Positions 53,249 to 63,284 of a stretch of DNA of 64,000 nt are shown in pieces. The first letter of the stretch is position 1; each line of letters opens with the position of its first letter. Below the pieces are notes generated by a model. That model was not told the origin of the DNA. It worked only from the letters and a program-made list of their open reading frames with translations, and ran no database searches. The translations under genes and the position numbers were made by a program. The DNA comes from Ciceribacter sichuanensis (lineage in GTDB: Bacteria > Pseudomonadota > Alphaproteobacteria > Rhizobiales > Rhizobiaceae): positions 1 through 64,000 of the forward strand of contig NZ_JAMXLX010000013.1 in the NCBI RefSeq assembly GCF_024055605.1. The letters run 5' to 3'.

Positions 53249-53637
53249 TGTCTCTAGCCGAAAAGATAAAAGTGCTGATCGTCGACGATCAGGTGACCAG
53301 TCGTCTGCTGCTCAGCGATGCTCTCACCCAGCTCGGTTTCAAGCAGATCACTGCCGCCGGCGATGGCGAGCAGGGCATGAAGATCATGGAGCAGCAGCCC
53401 CATCATCTCGTCATCTCCGACTTCAACATGCCGAAGATGGATGGTCTGAACTTTCTCCAGGCCGTGCGCACCAACCCGACCACCAAGAAGGCCGCCTTCA
53501 TCATTCTCACCGCGCAGGGCGACCGTGCGCTGGTGCAGAAGGCCGCCCAGCTCGGTGCAAACAACGTGCTCGCCAAGCCGTTCACCATCGAGAAGATGAA
53601 AGCTGCGATCGAGGCGGTATTCGGAGCGTTGAAATGA
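53248..53637 (+). CDS. cheY2: Chemotaxis response regulator CheY2
   Basis: This encodes 129 residues, a receiver with Asp13/Asp14, phospho-acceptor Asp58 in [13 protein letters not shown], Thr in ILTAQGD and Lys in VLAKPF. By position after cheB it is CheY2, the rhizobial regulator that acts on the flagellar motor, slowing or modulating rotation. It overlaps cheD by four bases (ATGA). Confidence 0.92.
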   Translation: MSLAEKIKVLIVDDQVTSRLLLSDALTQLGFKQITAAGDGEQGMKIMEQQPHHLVISDFNMPKMDGLNFLQAVRTNPTTKKAAFIILTAQGDRALVQKAAQLGANNVLAKPFTIEKMKAAIEAVFGALK

Positions 53638-54188
53638 TTGACGATAGTGCAGGCAAGCGCGTGCATATTATCCAGGGCGAATACAAGGTCATCAATGACC
53701 CCAACGTTGTCCTGACGACCATTCTTGGGTCGTGCGTCGCTGCCTGCCTGCGCGATCCCGTGGCCGGCGTGGGAGGAATGAATCATTTCCTGCTGCCGGG
53801 CTCGGCCAACCCGGGAGCCGGGGGAGGGGATGCGACGCGCTATGGCGTCCATCTCATGGAACTCCTGATCAACGGTCTGCTGAAGCAGGGCGCGCGACGC
53901 GATCGTCTCGAAGCCAAGATCTTCGGCGGAGCCAAGACGATCGCCACGTTCTCCAACGTGGGCGAGCAGAACGCTGCATTCGCCATGCAGTTCCTGAAGG
54001 ATGAAGGCATCAAGGTGGTCGGCTCATCGACAGGCGGAGAGCACGGTCGCAAACTGGAATTCTGGCCGGTCAGCGGTCGGGCAAGACAGTATCCGCTCAC
54101 GGGCGCAGAAACGCAGAAGACGGTGGCTCTCGAGCAGCGCCCCATTCCCGCTTCGAAGCCGGTGGAAAGCTCAATCGAATTTTTCTAA
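53634..54188 (+). CDS. cheD: Chemoreceptor glutamine deamidase CheD
   Basis: This encodes 184 residues. Signature parts are [17 protein letters not shown] with the catalytic Cys, [10 protein letters not shown] with the His, and AKIFGGA. It deamidates specific glutamines in MCPs. The start overlaps cheY2. The C-terminal tail ends VESSIEFF, longer than in minimal CheD proteins. Confidence 0.92.
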   Translation: MIDDSAGKRVHIIQGEYKVINDPNVVLTTILGSCVAACLRDPVAGVGGMNHFLLPGSANPGAGGGDATRYGVHLMELLINGLLKQGARRDRLEAKIFGGAKTIATFSNVGEQNAAFAMQFLKDEGIKVVGSSTGGEHGRKLEFWPVSGRARQYPLTGAETQKTVALEQRPIPASKPVESSIEFF

Positions 54189-54202
54189 GTACTGGAAACC
54201 GG

Positions 54203-54589
54203 ATGCTAAACGAAAACAAAGCGGATATTGCGACCGAAGAAGCCTTGCCCGAGATCTTGATGAGGGTCGTCTCGGAACTCCACGACGTCGCCTATCTGAT
54301 CGAGCGCATCGAGCCCCAGTTGCTGGAGCTTGGTGGCCCCAAGGTTCTCGAATCACCCGATAGTCTCAAGGTGCTGCAGGGCATTGATCTTGTAGTGCAG
54401 AAGACCCGTGGACTTGCCGAATTCATCGACACTATCACCGGCTCCATCCCGGCCGACTGGATGGTCGATATGAGCACTGCGTTGAGCCTGGTCAAGCTTG
54501 CTGACATGCAGAAGGCGCTCGGCGCCGGTCTGCGCCACGGGCATTCCCAGCCGCTCGGCAAGGCTGCGGGGGATTTCGACTTCTTCTGA
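54203..54589 (+). CDS. cheT: CheT-like chemotaxis protein
   Basis: This encodes 128 residues and is almost entirely helical. It occupies the place of S. meliloti orf10/CheT between cheD and fliF. A DxxxQ motif is visible as Asp62-Leu-Val-Val-Gln66 (GIDLVVQKTRG), the same spacing as the catalytic D-x-x-x-Q of CheZ phosphatases (DLTGQ in E. coli CheZ). Whether it dephosphorylates CheY or has another role is not shown by sequence. The gene ends with FDFF, as is common in this family. Confidence 0.82.
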   Translation: MLNENKADIATEEALPEILMRVVSELHDVAYLIERIEPQLLELGGPKVLESPDSLKVLQGIDLVVQKTRGLAEFIDTITGSIPADWMVDMSTALSLVKLADMQKALGAGLRHGHSQPLGKAAGDFDFF

Positions 54590-54745
54590 TCCGATTTCGC
54601 CTTGATCGTCCCGCAGATGCGGGGCGATCCATCGAAATGGTGCTTGCGTTTCTTCAAACCACGAAACGTTCGCACAAGTTTCGGTTTCTATTGTCGCACC
54701 AAGGCAAAAGCCCGCAAACCCTTCTTGTTGATGGTGCGAGACAGA

Positions 54746-56431
54746 ATGAATCTGTTAAATCAATTACTTCAGATGTTTAAGAATCTGGCGTCGCTGGGGC
54801 AAACCAGGCTCCTGGCAATGGCCGGCGTCGCCATCGTTTCCTTCGCGCTCATCATATCGGCAGCAATTTTCGTCAATAAGCCTGCCTACGAGACCCTTTA
54901 TGTCGGGTTGGAGCCAACGGATCTCAATCAGGTCAGCATTGCGCTTGCTGAATCGGGCATCGATTTCGAGACAGGTACGGACGGAAAAAGCCTGAAGGTT
55001 CCGGCGGGCATGACCAGTAAGGCTCGCCTTCTGCTCGCCGAACGCGGTTTGCCGAACAGCGCCAATGCCGGCTATGAACTGTTTGACAATGTCGGTTCGC
55101 TCGGCCTGACCTCCTTCATGCAGGAAGTGACCCGCGTGCGCGCCCTTGAAGGCGAAATCGCCCGGACCATCCAGCAGATCAACGGCATCGCAGCCGCTCG
55201 CGTTCATATCGTCCTCCCGGATGTCGGCAATTTCCGCCGTGGTGAGCAGAAGCCGACGGCTTCCGTCATGATTCGAGCGAGCAGTGAAACCGGGCGGAAG
55301 GCGGCTTCCTCCATCCGCCACATGGTCGCATCTGCGGTCCCCGGCCTCGATGTCGAGGATGTTACCATTCTGGATTCCACCGGTCAGCTTCTCGCTTCCG
55401 GCGATGAAAACGGCGGCCCGGCAAATCGTTCGCTCGGTGTCGTGCAGTCCGTACAGCAGGAAATCGAATCCAACATCGACAAGGCCCTTGCGCCCTTCCT
55501 GGGCATGGACAACTTCCGCTCCAGCGTTACGGCCCAGCTCAACACCGATACCCAGCAGATCCAGGAAACCGTCTACGACCCGGAATCGCGCGTCGAGCGT
55601 TCGGTTCGGGTCACGAAGGAAGCCCAGAAGTCGCAATCGCGTGCACAGGATACTGCTGCTACCGTCGAACAGAACGTTCCGCAGAGCGCACCTCAAGGCG
55701 GCGTTGGCGGGCCGGAATCGTCCGACGAGGCGAACAAGAAGGAAGAGCAGACCAACTACGAGATCAACAGCAAGACCATCGCGACGGTCAAGAACAGCTA
55801 CACGGTCGAGAAGCTCTCCGTTGCCGTCGTGGTCAACAAAGGTCGTATTGCCAAGATGGTCGGCGAACCCGTCGATCAGGCCAAGGTCGATGCCTACCTC
55901 GCCGAGATGCAGAAGATCGTCTCGTCTGCCGCAGGCCTCAACAACGACCGCGGCGACGTCGTGACGCTGACGGCGATGGACTTCCTCGAAAACCAGTTGC
56001 TCGAAGAGGCGGCATCCGGCCCCGGCGTCATGGATATGCTGAGCCGCAACCTCGGCGGTATCATCAACTCGCTCGCCTTTGTCGCAGTCGCCTTCCTGAT
56101 CGTGTGGATGGGCATCCGTCCGATGGTTCGCACAGCAAACGGCGGTGCTGCCGCCATCGCCGGCGGCTCGGAGCAGGCGGCAGGTCTCGAACTGCCGGAC
56201 TTCTCTCCCGCTCTCGGCGGTACGGGTGGTGGTGCCCTTATGGATGGCTTCGGTTCGGATTTCGGCTTCGATTCCACCGACGACCTGCTCACCATGGAAG
56301 AAGATCCGAATGGCGGCTTCAACCGCCGCGTCAAGGAAGGTCCAGAGCGGCGTCTATCCCGCATGGTGGAGATCAGCGAAGAACGCGCCGCCAAGATCCT
56401 TCGCAAATGGGCAGTCGACAAGGCCGCCTGA
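54746..56431 (+). CDS. fliF: Flagellar MS-ring protein FliF
   Basis: This encodes 561 residues from ATG 54746; the open frame extends to 54602, but known FliF proteins begin MNLL-like, as here. TM1 is near residues 22-42 and TM2 near 440-460 (INSLAFVAVAFLIVW). The ring-building motifs of the YscJ/FliF family lie between (ARVHIVLPDVGNFRR). The C-terminal region (SEERAAKILRKW) binds FliG. It forms the base of the flagellum in the inner membrane. The gap of 156 bases before it may hold a promoter. A strong terminator follows. Confidence 0.94.
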   Translation: MNLLNQLLQMFKNLASLGQTRLLAMAGVAIVSFALIISAAIFVNKPAYETLYVGLEPTDLNQVSIALAESGIDFETGTDGKSLKVPAGMTSKARLLLAERGLPNSANAGYELFDNVGSLGLTSFMQEVTRVRALEGEIARTIQQINGIAAARVHIVLPDVGNFRRGEQKPTASVMIRASSETGRKAASSIRHMVASAVPGLDVEDVTILDSTGQLLASGDENGGPANRSLGVVQSVQQEIESNIDKALAPFLGMDNFRSSVTAQLNTDTQQIQETVYDPESRVERSVRVTKEAQKSQSRAQDTAATVEQNVPQSAPQGGVGGPESSDEANKKEEQTNYEINSKTIATVKNSYTVEKLSVAVVVNKGRIAKMVGEPVDQAKVDAYLAEMQKIVSSAAGLNNDRGDVVTLTAMDFLENQLLEEAASGPGVMDMLSRNLGGIINSLAFVAVAFLIVWMGIRPMVRTANGGAAAIAGGSEQAAGLELPDFSPALGGTGGGALMDGFGSDFGFDSTDDLLTMEEDPNGGFNRRVKEGPERRLSRMVEISEERAAKILRKWAVDKAA

Positions 56432-56455
56432 CAGGGAGAATGAGCTTGATTATAG

Positions 56456-56485
56456 AACGCGCCGGTCTTGCCGGCGCGTTTTTCG
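56456..56485 (+). terminator. Rho-independent terminator after fliF
   Basis: A 10-bp perfect stem (AACGCGCCGG/CCGGCGCGTT) with a 5-base loop is followed at once by a T-run, 25 bases after the fliF stop. It should end the che-fliF transcript and separate it from visN. Confidence 0.9.
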
Positions 56486-56730
56486 TTGCGTTCAGTCGCA
56501 AGGCTGCATTTGTCTGGGTGTTTTGCAGGTTCCCGAACACCTCAATCGGCAGCGACGCCGGAAGTTGGGGACTCCCCGTTCCGGGATGTGATCTTTGGCT
56601 CTTTATCTTTTAAAATGCCTGTGATTCGTTAGCAGGAGAAGGCGGTGCCATCTGGCTGTCCAGGCCAGAAACCGGAAGTCCGCCGGGCTTTCCCATCATG
56701 GAATCGTCCTTGCGAGGGGCCAGAGAAATG

Positions 56731-57474
56731 GACTTGGAGCAATCCAGAGAGGATGCCGGAGGCAGGGCGGGGTCGCGCCCGGCAACTGCGGGTCCGCAGG
56801 TGTCCATTTCACGGGAGGCCTTGTTGCGCGATCTCGCGGCCGCGGCACAATCGGGGCATATGAGTGCCGGTCTTCGCATCCTCACCCGTTATGTCGGCGC
56901 CAGCCATTTCCTGCTCGCCCGTTATGACCTCGTGCAGGAAAACGGACTGGATTTCGTGGTGTCTTCTGACTGGCCGTTCGATCTCGTGCGCAGGCTCGAG
57001 AGCGAAATCGCAGCCACCTATTCCCGCACCACCGAGCTTGAGAAGTGTCTCTCGGTGCTGCAGCCGAAATTCGGCCTTTTGCCTGATGATGCGGATATAC
57101 CTGATGACACCAGCCGCCAATATTGTTCCCTGACGCTCAGCGTCGGCCGCACCCGCTTTTCGCTCATGCTGCTTTTCGATGAGGACATCGTCCTCTCGCC
57201 GGAACGTCTGCGGGAAGTTGGCCTTCTTGCCGGCTATTGCGTCAGCCTCACGAACAGCGGCGGCCAGAAGGTCGATCGCGATTTCGATCTGACGGAACGC
57301 GAACTCGAATGCCTGTTCTGGATTGCCGAAGGCAAGACCTCGGACGAGATCGCCACCATACTGGGAATTTCACGCAATACGATCAACAACTACATCACCA
57401 GCGTCATGCGCAAGACGGCCACCAAGACGCGTTCGGAGGCCATCGCCTACGCGGTGAGAAATAATCTCGTATGA
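56731..57474 (+). CDS. visN: LuxR-type flagellar master regulator VisN
   Basis: This encodes 247 residues from ATG 56731 (GGCCAGAGAA upstream; the frame opens at 56698). An N-terminal autoinducer-binding-like domain (about 45-180) precedes a GerE/LuxR helix-turn-helix: DLTERELECLFWIAEGKTSDEIA with ISRNTINNYITSVM. In S. meliloti VisN and VisR form a heterodimer that activates rem and so the whole flagellar regulon. It overlaps visR by four bases (ATGA). Confidence 0.92.
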   Translation, partial: DLEQSREDAGGRAGSRPATAGPQVSISREALLRDLAAAAQSGHMSAGLRILTRYVGASHFLLARYDLVQENGLDFVVSSDWPFDLVRRLESEIAATYSRTTELEKCLSVLQPKFGLLPDDADIPDDTSRQYCSLTLSVGRTRFSLMLLFDEDIVLSPERLREVGLLAGYCVSLTNSGGQKVDRDFDLTERELECLFWIAEGKTSDEIATILGISRNTINNYITSVMRKTATKTRSEAIAYAVRNNLV

Positions 57475-58238
57475 AGGGGAAAGAGGGAATGGGATATCCG
57501 CCGGGGATGATGGAAGGTGTGCGGGGCGACCAGCTCTCCCCAGGCACCCGCCACGCGATATCCCGCTCCGATATCTTTCCCAAGCTCGTTTCTCTTCAGC
57601 GTTCTCTCCATGCCAAGGGTTTTACCGTCCTCAAGCTCGTCGGTGGCAGCGTTCCATCCAAGCGCCGGCTTGAGCCGGAATACGAGAGCTGGGGGGCTGC
57701 CCTTCCCGCGGGAAGCGACAGCCTGATCGCGGCCTATGGCGAGGCCATGCTGGCCCATCTGGAGACCTCGCTTCTGCCGCTGACATGGAGTGCCGAAGAT
57801 CCGGCAAGTTTTGCCGAAGCTTCTGATTTCACCGCTTTTGTCCGTCAGTTGAAACCGCGCATCCTGCCCTATTCGGGTATCGCTTTTCCCGTCAGGCTCG
57901 GTGCTGTCGGCAATGGTCTCGTAGTCTTCGCAACGACGGGCGGCGTGGATATTCCGGGTGAAGTCATCATCGAGGCTCATGGCCGTTGCGGCCGGATCAT
58001 GATGGACATTCTTTCGATCGAGGAGCGGCGCGCCATGCCGGCTGAGGCACTGAGCGATCGCGAAATCGCCTGTCTGCAGCTCGCGGGCGACGGCCGGATC
58101 AGCGAAGAGATCGCCGAACGGCTCGGCCTGTCGGTCCATACGGTCAATGCCTATCTCGGCTCGGCGACGATCAAGCTCGATTCCGTCAATCGCATCCAGG
58201 CAATCGCGAAAGCCATTCGGCTGGGCTACATCACCTGA
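57471..58238 (+). CDS. visR: LuxR-type flagellar master regulator VisR
   Basis: This encodes 255 residues from the overlapping ATGA; later starts at 57489 or 57507 are also possible. The C-terminal helix-turn-helix is LSDREIACLQLAGDGRISEEIAERLGL with SVHTVNAYLGSATIKL. The N-terminal ligand-binding-like domain (about 30-180) is diverged. It partners with VisN at the top of the motility cascade and is translationally coupled to it. It is convergent with flhB, with a 29-base gap. Confidence 0.92.
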   Translation: MKGKEGMGYPPGMMEGVRGDQLSPGTRHAISRSDIFPKLVSLQRSLHAKGFTVLKLVGGSVPSKRRLEPEYESWGAALPAGSDSLIAAYGEAMLAHLETSLLPLTWSAEDPASFAEASDFTAFVRQLKPRILPYSGIAFPVRLGAVGNGLVVFATTGGVDIPGEVIIEAHGRCGRIMMDILSIEERRAMPAEALSDREIACLQLAGDGRISEEIAERLGLSVHTVNAYLGSATIKLDSVNRIQAIAKAIRLGYIT

Positions 58239-58267
58239 CAAGCTGACGACCTGAGCGGTGCGTTCTA

Positions 58268-59347
58268 TCAGCGTGCGCGGCGCTTCGCCCGTGCGGCGTA
58301 GACGCGGTGCACGAGTTCCGCAACGGCCTTGTAGAATGCCGACGGAATGACGTTGTCCACTGCGACCTGGGCGAACATTGCGCGCGCAAGCGGCGGATCC
58401 TCGAAGATCGGGATGTTGTTCTGCTGGGCTATCTCGCGGATTTTAAAAGCCACAAGGTCCTGTCCCTTGGCCACGACCACAGGTGCGTCGCTTTCCTCGC
58501 GCACATAGCGCAGTGCGACGGCATAGTGCGTCGGGTTGGTGATGACGAGCGTCGCGCGCGGCACGTTGTTGATCATTCGGCGACGAGCCCGGTCACGTGC
58601 GATCGAGCGCTGGCGGGCCTTGACGATGGGGTCGCCCTGCGACTGCTTGTGCTCGTCCTTGACGTCCTGCTTGCTCATGCGCAACTGCGTGTACCAGTAA
58701 TGACGCGTCCAGAAGAAGTCGATGACGGCCAGTACCGCCGTGGCGGCCAGAATGACCAGCATGATCCGCTTCAGGATCGTCATGATCTTGACGAAGATGA
58801 CCTGCGGATCGGAAAACATTGCATCCAGCGCGCCGAAATAGTCGGATCGCAGGACAAAGACCATCACGACGGAGACGATGATGATCTTGAACAGTGACTT
58901 GCCGAATTCGATGAGGCCGGTGATGCTGAACAGGCGTTCCCAACCCTTGACGATCGAGACGCGATTGGCCTGAGGTCTGATGCGCTCCAGAACCAGCTGC
59001 GGCATGTTCTGCACCACGTTCGAGCCGACGCCGAACAGAAGAAACAGCACGGCGGCCGGCAGAAAAAGCGCGCTCATCTCCCAGCCGAGATGGGTGAAGA
59101 GCGACACCACATCCGTGGATGTCGATATTTTCCACTGGTCCGGTTGTTCGAAGAGGTCGCGCAGGCTTTCACCAAGCCGCGCAACGCCGGAGGGCACGAA
59201 AAAGACGAGATAAATATAGAAGGCGAGGGACGAGGCGAAGATCGGGACCTCTCGTGAGGAAGGCGTATTACCTTTCTCGACCGCGTCCCTTAGTTTTTTC
59301 TCTGTCGGGTCTTCTGTTTTACTGTCTTTATCCTGGTCGTCGGCCAC
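58268..59347 (-). CDS. flhB: Flagellar export apparatus protein FlhB
   Basis: This encodes 359 residues. Four TM helices (about 30-210) precede the cytosolic domain with the autocleavage motif Asn-Pro-Thr-His in [15 protein letters not shown] (about residue 275). The N-terminus is the usual Lys/Glu-rich [16 protein letters not shown]. It controls switching of export from rod/hook to filament proteins. It is the last gene of the minus-strand flagellar group, 140 bases after fliG. Confidence 0.95.
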   Translation of the reverse strand: MADDQDKDSKTEDPTEKKLRDAVEKGNTPSSREVPIFASSLAFYIYLVFFVPSGVARLGESLRDLFEQPDQWKISTSTDVVSLFTHLGWEMSALFLPAAVLFLLFGVGSNVVQNMPQLVLERIRPQANRVSIVKGWERLFSITGLIEFGKSLFKIIIVSVVMVFVLRSDYFGALDAMFSDPQVIFVKIMTILKRIMLVILAATAVLAVIDFFWTRHYWYTQLRMSKQDVKDEHKQSQGDPIVKARQRSIARDRARRRMINNVPRATLVITNPTHYAVALRYVREESDAPVVVAKGQDLVAFKIREIAQQNNIPIFEDPPLARAMFAQVAVDNVIPSAFYKAVAELVHRVYAARAKRRAR

Positions 59348-59487
59348 GTCCGGTTCCTTGTTCGCCAGGGTTCGCTTGCGCTGGCCGATTCAAGTGTGAG
59401 CCGGCCGCGTGGAAAACTAGACGCCCACCGATTGGCATTCAATCGGCGGGCGCAAGCAGTCTGGTGTTTTCAACAGTCGTGCGTGTC

Positions 59488-60528
59488 TCAGGCGGCCTGC
59501 GTCTTGTCGTCTTCCGCTTCCTTGAGCTGGATTTGCCCGGAATTGGCGAGGCGGATGGCTTCCTGTGCCACTGCGCGGCGTGCAATGGCGACTTCGCGCG
59601 GATTGATTCCCGCCGTGCCGGACTGCAGGTCCGATTCGATCATGCGGCGCGAACGCGGGCTGATCGAGGAAAGCACGCATTCGCGGATCTCCATCGTGGC
59701 GCCACGGAGCGCCATCGTGAGGATGTCGCCCGAGATGTCGTTGAGCAGCATGACGCGGCTGCGCTGCGGCATTGCCAGAAGGTCTTCGAAAAGGAAGATC
59801 TTCGGACGGACCTTGTTGACCGATTCCCGGCTGATCGATTCCAGCGAGTTGAGCAGGGTATCGACTTCGGGTTTTTCCAGTTCGTTCATCAGTTCGGCGA
59901 CCTTCGTCGAACCCGTCGAATTGCGTTCCGCATCGATTTCGGAAATCAGGTCGTGAACCCGGTTCTCGATGATTTGCGCGGCCTTCGGGCTGACGTTCTT
60001 CAGGTTCACCGTACGGTTCATGATGTCGGCGCGCCGGCTTTCCGGCAGCTTCAGGAGAACCTTTGCGCCGAAGGAAGACGGCAGCATGGAAAGGATGTAG
60101 GCGACGGTCTGGGGATGTTCGCGCATCAGGAACTTCGCGATGAAGTCCGGATCGGCGTCCTGCAGCCTGTCCCAGATCGAAGCCTCGTAGGCCTGGAAGG
60201 CGGTACGGCGGCCGAGCAGGCCGTCGACTTCTTCCGGCGTCAGGCCTTCCTCGAGAATGCTCTCGATGGCCTTCGCATTGTCCATGAGACCCGCACCTTC
60301 GGTGAACAGGTCCTCGAATTCATTGACGAGTTCGGCGAGCTCATCCGGCGGGATGGTCCGAAGTGTCTGGGCCGATGCAATGATCGTCTGCAGTTCGGCC
60401 TGGGTGAAATACTTCAGAAGCTTTCCGGCGACACCTTTCCCCATGGCAAGCAGAACCGCCGCGGCCTTGTCTGCCTGGGATAGCGGCTTGCCCGTCAATG
60501 GGCCGCCGAAATCGTCAAAGTCCATCAT
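59488..60528 (-). CDS. fliG: Flagellar motor switch protein FliG
   Basis: This encodes 346 residues. FliG-N starts PLSQADKAAAVLLAMG; the middle domain has the EHPQTVAYILSMLP motif; the C-terminal domain contains the charged torque helix region (LFLFEDLLAMPQRSRVMLLND). It links the MS ring to the C ring and interacts with MotA to generate torque. Start ATGATG at 60528. It lies 29 bases after fliN. Confidence 0.94.
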   Translation of the reverse strand: MMDFDDFGGPLTGKPLSQADKAAAVLLAMGKGVAGKLLKYFTQAELQTIIASAQTLRTIPPDELAELVNEFEDLFTEGAGLMDNAKAIESILEEGLTPEEVDGLLGRRTAFQAYEASIWDRLQDADPDFIAKFLMREHPQTVAYILSMLPSSFGAKVLLKLPESRRADIMNRTVNLKNVSPKAAQIIENRVHDLISEIDAERNSTGSTKVAELMNELEKPEVDTLLNSLESISRESVNKVRPKIFLFEDLLAMPQRSRVMLLNDISGDILTMALRGATMEIRECVLSSISPRSRRMIESDLQSGTAGINPREVAIARRAVAQEAIRLANSGQIQLKEAEDDKTQAA

Positions 60529-60557
60529 GGTCTTTCCTCTCTGGCCCCGGGAGCGGG

Positions 60558-61142
60558 TCAGGATATCTTGGTGCTCATCACTTCGATCAGTTTAACGCCG
60601 AAACGGGTATCATCGTTTTCGAGAACGGTGATCTCGCCGCGGGCGATGCGGCGGCCATTGACCATGATCTCGACCGGCTCGCCGATCTTCTTGTCCAGGG
60701 CGATGATGGCGCCTTCCTCCAGGCTCATCAAGCCGGAGACCTGCATGCGGCTGGAGCCGAGCACGATCTGGACGTCGATCGGAATATCCATGATCAGGTC
60801 GAGATTGGCCGTCAGCGCGCTGCCTGGCTCCTGCGACGGGGCGGACGAGCCGCCGAAATCACTGTCGCCGAAGCTAGAGCCGCCGAAGTCGGAGCTCGGG
60901 CCGCCGAGGGCGGCTCCGCCGAAATCGTTGTCGAAACCCGAAAGCGGATCGGCCTTGGCTGCTCCCATGGAAAAGTCGGAACCGAGATCGGATCCAAAGT
61001 CGCTGCCGATATCCGGCAGGGTACCTTCTGCGTCGTTCTTCAGCACGCCGCGCAGGTCGTCGACCGCCTGGTCGAAATCGGTGTCGGGCGTCGGCATCGC
61101 GAACGCGTCATCTTCGGTCAAAGGTGTTTTCTTTGTAGCCAT
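60558..61142 (-). CDS. fliN: Flagellar motor switch protein FliN
   Basis: This encodes 194 residues. The first 110 are low-complexity and rich in Asp, Phe, Gly and Ser ([15 protein letters not shown]), an alphaproteobacterial-style extension. The SpoA domain (about 112-190) is [20 protein letters not shown], with [20 protein letters not shown]. It forms the bottom of the C ring with FliM. The start has no unusual features. It follows fliM by 75 bases. Confidence 0.93.
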   Translation of the reverse strand: MATKKTPLTEDDAFAMPTPDTDFDQAVDDLRGVLKNDAEGTLPDIGSDFGSDLGSDFSMGAAKADPLSGFDNDFGGAALGGPSSDFGGSSFGDSDFGGSSAPSQEPGSALTANLDLIMDIPIDVQIVLGSSRMQVSGLMSLEEGAIIALDKKIGEPVEIMVNGRRIARGEITVLENDDTRFGVKLIEVMSTKIS

Positions 61143-61217
61143 GGATTCATTATTCCCGTTGAAACTTGCCTCAACCTGCCTTTCGTCAAGGCCTGCATGA
61201 AATGCCTGGTGATGACC

Positions 61218-62165
61218 CTAACCCATCAAATGTCTTAGAATTTCATCTTCACTGCTGACGTTATCCTTCACCCGGACGGTGTATTTCTCGCCGGCGCGGC
61301 CGAATTCACACCGGTACATTTCCTTGCCGTTGGCGCTGACGTCGACCGTGACGTCGCCCTTCTCCTTGAAGGGAATGACATCGCCGGCGGTGAGCCGGGA
61401 GATTGTCTTCAGCGTGAGGGTTTGCAGACGGATGCGTGCTTCGAGCGTCACCTGCGAGCGGCGAACCTGCTCGGCGATCTGGTCGGCCCATTCCTTGCGA
61501 TTGCGCGACATCTGGCCCTTGGACTTCGGCACGGTCACGACCGTTTTCAGCAGGGCCTTCTGCGGGATCACCAGGTAGAATTCCGAGGAGACCGGACCGA
61601 GATCTATACCCATTCTGACGACGACTGCGAACTGGTCGACATGGTCGTCCTCGACCTTGGCGCGGTCCTCGGCATTGTGCGGCTTCTCGATGAGGGGTTC
61701 GAAACCGCCGGGTGCGTTGACGCCAGAGCGCAGCACGTTGGCGATCTTGTCGAAAACCATCGAGGAAAGATCGAGTTCGATTCGCGACAATGGCCGGTGC
61801 ACCGGTTCCTCGATCGTCTCGGGAAGCGCACCCAGCAGGTTTTCCATCAGGGTGATGACGAAGGAATTGTTGCAGCCCAGCACGAAACCGGGAGACCAGT
61901 TGCGCAGCGAAGCGTCAGCCAGCACGACGTTGTCGCCAAGGTCGGCGATGACGTCGTTCATGAGCCCCGATTCGTGACCCTTGTAGTGAACCTGCATATC
62001 GAGGCCGGTCTCACTGTGGAAGATATCCGGCAGGAACTCCGAATAGAGCTGCCCGAAGTCAGAGCACAGCTTCTCGACCGTTTTCTTGTCGCCGAGCGCG
62101 CCGGTGAGCCTGGAGAGCAGCGCGTGATCCATTGCGGGGGCTGCCTTTGTCTTTGCTTCCGCCAT
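61218..62165 (-). CDS. fliM: Flagellar motor switch protein FliM
   Basis: This encodes 315 residues from ATG 62165; a TTG six bases upstream is unlikely. The middle domain (about 40-220) and C-terminal SpoA domain (about 225-310, SQVTLEARIRLQTLTLKTIS) match rhizobial FliM. The N-terminal LSQxEIDxLL peptide that binds CheY-P in enteric bacteria is not evident, in line with other rhizobial FliM proteins. Its start is two bases from the motA stop, so it is coupled to motA. Confidence 0.9.
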   Translation of the reverse strand: MAEAKTKAAPAMDHALLSRLTGALGDKKTVEKLCSDFGQLYSEFLPDIFHSETGLDMQVHYKGHESGLMNDVIADLGDNVVLADASLRNWSPGFVLGCNNSFVITLMENLLGALPETIEEPVHRPLSRIELDLSSMVFDKIANVLRSGVNAPGGFEPLIEKPHNAEDRAKVEDDHVDQFAVVVRMGIDLGPVSSEFYLVIPQKALLKTVVTVPKSKGQMSRNRKEWADQIAEQVRRSQVTLEARIRLQTLTLKTISRLTAGDVIPFKEKGDVTVDVSANGKEMYRCEFGRAGEKYTVRVKDNVSSEDEILRHLMG

Positions 62166-62167
62166 CG

Positions 62168-63040
62168 TCAAGCCGCCTTGTTCTCGCCGCCGGGGTTCAT
62201 CATTTCCTGCTCGACCGCGTCGATCGACGGACGTTCATAGGAGGAGATCGTCTTGCGGCCATATTCGAGCGCGACCTGCGGAACCGAGCCGTTCATGTAG
62301 GCGAGCAGGGTCTGCTTGACGATGATGTAGAGGCGATGCTGCTTGGTCCGGACGATCTTGATCTGTGCCGAGATCGGGTTGCAGATCGAGTAGGAAAGGA
62401 TGATGCCGAGCATGGTGCCGACGAGAGCCGCACCGATCAGTCCGCCCAGGACTTCCGGCGATTCGTTGATCTTGCCCATCGCCTTGATAACGCCGAGAAC
62501 CGCCGCGACGATACCGATCGCCGGGAAGCTGTCGCCCATGGCGACGATGGAGTGATAAGGCTTCATCTTGTCGTGCAGGACGGTGTCGATTTCCTCGTCC
62601 ATCAGCGCTTCGATCTCGTGGGAGCGGGCATTGCCGATGATGATGAGGCGGACGTAGTCGCAGACGAATGCGGTCAGTTCCTTGTTTTTCAGGACCGATG
62701 GCGCTGCCTGGAAGATCGAGGATTCCTCGGGGTTGTCGATATGGGCTTCGATCTCGTTGCGGGACTTCGTTCTCAGGTCGCGCATCAGGGAATAGAGAAC
62801 GCCGAGAACATCAAGGTAATCGCGCTCCTTCGGAACGGAGTATTTGAATGCTTCGCCGATTGCCTTGCCGGAATCTTTGACCACCTTCATCGGGTTGGCC
62901 ATGATGAAACCACCAAGGCCGGCGCCGCCGATAATCATCAGTTCGAAAGGCTGCACGAGAACGTTGACATGCCCGCCCATGGCCATGAACCCGCCAAGGA
63001 TGCAGCCGAAGGTAATAACAAGTCCTATGATAATATTCAT
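62168..63040 (-). CDS. motA: Flagellar stator protein MotA
   Basis: This encodes 290 residues with four TM helices: [50 protein letters not shown] and [18 protein letters not shown] large cytosolic loop (about 70-165) holds the charged residues that meet FliG. The conserved prolines sit beside TM3 and TM4. With MotB (not in this window) it forms the proton channel that drives rotation. Confidence 0.95.
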   Translation of the reverse strand: MNIIIGLVITFGCILGGFMAMGGHVNVLVQPFELMIIGGAGLGGFIMANPMKVVKDSGKAIGEAFKYSVPKERDYLDVLGVLYSLMRDLRTKSRNEIEAHIDNPEESSIFQAAPSVLKNKELTAFVCDYVRLIIIGNARSHEIEALMDEEIDTVLHDKMKPYHSIVAMGDSFPAIGIVAAVLGVIKAMGKINESPEVLGGLIGAALVGTMLGIILSYSICNPISAQIKIVRTKQHRLYIIVKQTLLAYMNGSVPQVALEYGRKTISSYERPSIDAVEQEMMNPGGENKAA

Positions 63041-63284
63041 TTCGTGCCCGCATCTGAACGTTGCTTTTCAGTAGAACCGATAAGCGGCTTTCCTTGCGTG
63101 AGGCTGTACCTCGCTGGTTTCTTCCATCGCGCCGGAAAGTTCCTGTTCCGCAGGGCTTCGGGGCACGGTGAAAACGGCCCGCAGATGCCGCTCAGGATTG
63201 CGTACGAAAGGCCGGAAACGGCGAAAGGCAGGGGGAGCCCGCCTGCCTTTCGTGATTCGGAGCGCATGCCGGAGGTCGCCGGCT

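Noticed and set aside
59119-60483. 454-residue open frame opposite flhB and fliG
   Set aside because: Shadow of FliG/FlhB; those have diagnostic motifs on the minus strand.
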